64,000 nt of DNA from Dehalococcoidia bacterium (GTDB taxonomy: Bacteria > Chloroflexota > Dehalococcoidia > Lucifugimonadales > SHYT01), in assembly GCA_009693055.1 (NCBI GenBank), contig SHYA01000005.1, forward strand, positions 1-64,000. Direction: 5' to 3'. Below are positions 62,254 to 64,000 of this stretch, in pieces. The translations under genes and the position numbers were made by a program. Position 1 is the first letter of the stretch. Every line of letters starts with the position of its first letter. The notes below the pieces were generated by a model, which was not told the origin of the DNA, made no database searches, and saw only the letters and a list, made by a program, of their open reading frames with translations.

Positions 62254-63051
62254 ATGGTCCAGTCTGAGAGCCCAACCGGTTCCACACCCCAAGGACAGGC
62301 TGCTGCTCGGCCTGCTGTTGTTCGGAAGCCGTTACCTACCGCAGAGATTGTTAAACGCGTTGACTACACGCACGACCTGTGGAGCATCTGGCTCAAGCCG
62401 GACCTGCCGCACCCGTTCACGTTCAAGGCGGGCCAGTACTGCACGATTGGCGTGGACACCGTGGAGCGGGCGTACTCCATCGTGTCAGCCCCGCACGAAC
62501 CGCTGATAGAGCTGTTTATTGAGCTGGTGCCGCAGGGCGAGCTCACGCCGCGACTCTACGAGCTGAAGGTTGGAGACAAGGTCACGTTTCGTCCGTCCGC
62601 AAAGGGTGTGTTCGTGTTCAACTCAAAGTTCACCAACCACTTCATGGCCTCCACCGTGACGGGCGTGGTGCCGTTTGTGAGCATTGTGCGCGACGCGCTG
62701 CATAAGGGACTCAAGGGATATGAGGGGCACCGCCTCTACATCATTGAGGGCGCAAGCTACTGGGATGAGTTCGCGTACGACAAGGAGCTGAGCGCGGTGG
62801 CCCGCGAGTTTCCGACACACTTCTCGTTTGTCGCCTCAGTCAGCCGCCCGAATGAGGAGAAGAACAGGGAGTGGAAGGGCGAGAAGGGGCGGGTCAACAT
62901 GCTGGCGGAGAAGTATATTGAGCAGTACAAGCTTGATACTGCGAGCACGCTCGTGTACGCCTGCGGCCACCCCGGCATGATCGAAGACGTCAAAGCGCGG
63001 CTTTTGCCCAAGGGGTTTAAGCTGACGGAGGAGCGGTTCTGGAAAGAGTAG
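62254..63051 (+). CDS. Ferredoxin--NADP(+) reductase (265 aa)
   Basis: FPR-type flavoprotein shuttling electrons between NADPH and ferredoxin or flavodoxin. About 25 unstructured N-terminal residues, then the FAD domain with TFKAGQYCTIG and the RAYSIVSAP motif, and the NADP domain with STVTGVVPFVSIVRDAL (TGxxPF) and LVYACGHPGMIEDVKARL. The C-terminal ERFWKE resembles the FPR ending. ATG 62254 has AGGAGAGGAGG upstream. It follows the nuoE/nuoF-N pair by 76 bases and is followed by a strong terminator. Confidence 0.92.
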   Translation: MVQSESPTGSTPQGQAAARPAVVRKPLPTAEIVKRVDYTHDLWSIWLKPDLPHPFTFKAGQYCTIGVDTVERAYSIVSAPHEPLIELFIELVPQGELTPRLYELKVGDKVTFRPSAKGVFVFNSKFTNHFMASTVTGVVPFVSIVRDALHKGLKGYEGHRLYIIEGASYWDEFAYDKELSAVAREFPTHFSFVASVSRPNEEKNREWKGEKGRVNMLAEKYIEQYKLDTASTLVYACGHPGMIEDVKARLLPKGFKLTEERFWKE

Positions 63052-63099
63052 CCGATCATCCTTGGCCACATTCACGGAGCCGCGTGTTCCGGCAACCAT

Positions 63100-63140
63100 A
63101 AAGGAGAGGGAGGAGCTTACGTTCCTCCCTCTCCTTTTCT
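63100..63140 (+). terminator. Intrinsic terminator after the ferredoxin reductase
   Basis: AAGGAGAGGGAGGA and TCCTCCCTCTCCTT form a 14-bp stem around GCTTACGT, followed by TTCT. Confidence 0.9.
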
Positions 63141-63216
63141 CCCTCCCAGGGGATTTACATAATTGCCACGACCTTGATGGAGAACCGGCGGGCGGGCTTG
63201 CCTTAGAGATTCTTCA

Positions 63217-63285
63217 CGAAGTTTACCCCTTCGACAGGCTCAGAGCAGGCTCTGAGTGAAAAGAACGAGTTCAGAATGAGGCCGT
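63217..63285. repeat. Dispersed repeat, TTCGACAGGCTCAG family
   Basis: GTTTACCCCTTCGACAGGCT, then CAGAGCAGGCTCTGAG and GAGTTCAGAATGAG. The right end recalls the GAATGAC ends of the other family. Confidence 0.7.
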
Positions 63286-63373
63286 CGACACCTGGAAGGA
63301 GCTGCTCGTAGGACATCGTTTGTTCACGAGTTTCACCGCCGAGCGCCGGTGGCTTCTGTGGGGCTTCTGTGGC

Positions 63374-63403
63374 TTGACAGCGGCGTTTTAGGCGGGATAC
63401 ACT
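63374..63403 (+). promoter_or_regulatory. Promoter of rpsU-yqeY
   Basis: TTGACA (63374-63379), 18-base spacer, TACACT (63398-63403), about 58 bases before the rpsU start. Confidence 0.75.
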
Positions 63404-63460
63404 GGCGGTGCCTGCGCAGCAACGGCGGGCGTGGGCCAACAACACGCGAGGGTGAACAGC

Positions 63461-63655
63461 GTGCCCGAAGTCAGCTTTATGGCGGGCGAGACTTTTGAGA
63501 GCCTCCTGAAGCGGTTCAACCGAAAGGTGCAGCTGGAGAGGGTCATGAAAGAGGTCCGCCGCCATGAGCATTTTGAGCCGCCGAGCGTGCGGCGTAAGAA
63601 GAAGGAAGCCGCCAAGCGCCGAAAGAGCCAGCGGGACTCTGAGACAGTGCGGTAA
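63461..63655 (+). CDS. rpsU: 30S ribosomal protein S21 (64 aa)
   Basis: Small basic ribosomal protein: GETFESLLKRFNRKVQLERVMKEVRRHEHFEPPSVRRKKK is the S21 signature, with a lysine/arginine-rich C-terminus. GTG 63461 is chosen because GAGGG lies 8 bases upstream; GTG 63452 is possible. Followed 3 bases after its stop by yqeY, a conserved neighbour (rpsU-yqeY) in many bacteria. Confidence 0.95.
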   Translation: MPEVSFMAGETFESLLKRFNRKVQLERVMKEVRRHEHFEPPSVRRKKKEAAKRRKSQRDSETVR

Positions 63656-63658
63656 ACG

Positions 63659-64000
63659 ATGGCATTGGCGGAACAGCTAGAGCGAGACCTTCAACAGGCT
63701 ATGCGCGCGCAGGATATCGTGCGCCGTGAAACCCTGAGGCTCCTGCGAAACGCCCTCCGCTACGACGAGCTTGCGAAGATGAAACCGCTGACCGAGGACG
63801 AGGTCCTGGCGGTTGTGCAGCGTCAGGCCAAGCAGCGCCGGGAAAGCATTGTGGAGTTCCGCAAGGGGAACCGCGCCGACCTCGTTGAGAAGGAAGAGCG
63901 TGAGCTCGCCATTCTCACCGCCTATCTTCCCCAGCAGATGGACAGGGAGGCCGTCCGCCAGCTGGCCAAACAGGCGATTCAAGACGTGGCGGCCCGCGGG
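63659..64000 (+). CDS. yqeY: GatB/YqeY domain protein, 5' part (window ends inside it)
   Basis: Translation from ATG 63659 gives MALAEQLERDLQQAMRAQD, then LRLLRNALRYDELAK, VQRQAKQRRESIVEFRKGNR, and LAILTAYLPQQM, the YqeY signature (a helical, tRNA-amidotransferase-related domain whose function is poorly defined). The frame is open to the window end at 114 codons; the full family length is about 150. Tightly behind rpsU. Confidence 0.92.
   Translation, partial: MALAEQLERDLQQAMRAQDIVRRETLRLLRNALRYDELAKMKPLTEDEVLAVVQRQAKQRRESIVEFRKGNRADLVEKEERELAILTAYLPQQMDREAVRQLAKQAIQDVAARG

Overview
The window is GC-rich and densely coded, with many GTG/TTG starts and 1-14 nt gene overlaps. The gene content suggests a Chloroflexota bacterium, plausibly Dehalococcoidia/SAR202-like. 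Pointers are several long luciferase-like (LLM) flavin oxidoreductase paralogues, an MscL with a zinc-ribbon tail, lipoproteins beginning C-G-G, MMPL and DinB proteins, a cox-type accessory locus and leaderless-looking genes. The taxonomic placement is inference. There is no phage, insertion sequence or CRISPR array. The DNA reads as chromosomal housekeeping sequence with a few odd loci.

Layout: 1-580 tRNA-Phe end and a zinc-ribbon protein. 598-3156 remnant carbon-monoxide-dehydrogenase-type locus: an in-frame coxS/coxD chimera, a frameshifted coxE and a divergent coxG, with no catalytic subunit in the window. 3231-4570 coiled-coil zinc-ribbon protein and RNase P RNA. 4730-7790 TetR plus MMPL exporter. 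7887-15411 biotin ligase convergent with a six-gene minus-strand operon (acyl-CoA carboxylase beta, a 66-residue protein, pyruvate carboxylase B-type subunit, isocitrate dehydrogenase, malate dehydrogenase, PIG-L deacetylase). 15709-21562 three LLM paralogues interrupted by folP-folK; the first copy is frameshifted. 21656-33531 DUF4349 lipoprotein, F420-type LLM, MBL hydrolase, glyS, sbcD (carrying two in-frame repeats), Trm112, HAD, SRPBCC, two DinB proteins, mnmA and a TauE permease. 34041-37345 rsfS, ndk and the thiL-tsaE-tsaB operon. 37609-39893 tRNA-Lys, tRNA-Leu and dppDF. 40011-46822 lepA, lipoproteins, SRP RNA, rsmA, ispE. 46877-52252 PHP, dinG, ogg-like glycosylase, methyltransferase. 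52505-55436 SDR-queD-queC-folE and mscL. 55508-60773 alcohol dehydrogenase and cca divergent from rnc-ftsY and a flippase-like protein. 61011-63051 nuoE (frameshifted twice), a NuoF N-terminal-domain protein without the FMN/NADH domain, and a ferredoxin-NADP reductase. 63461-64000 rpsU and the start of yqeY.

Functional links: biotin ligase can charge the biotin carrier domain of the carboxylase in the facing operon, which also feeds malate and isocitrate dehydrogenase. FolE, FolK, FolP and a pteridine-reductase-like SDR touch pterin/folate metabolism, while QueD and QueC share the GTP-derived route to 7-deazaguanine. SRP RNA and FtsY are the targeting partners. TsaB/TsaE, MnmA, Cca and the tRNAs form a scattered tRNA-maturation set.

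Caution: every single-base frameshift I found (coxE, LLM copy 1, nuoE) lies in or beside a homopolymer run, which may mean sequencing error rather than gene decay. The coxS/coxD chimera is not of that kind.
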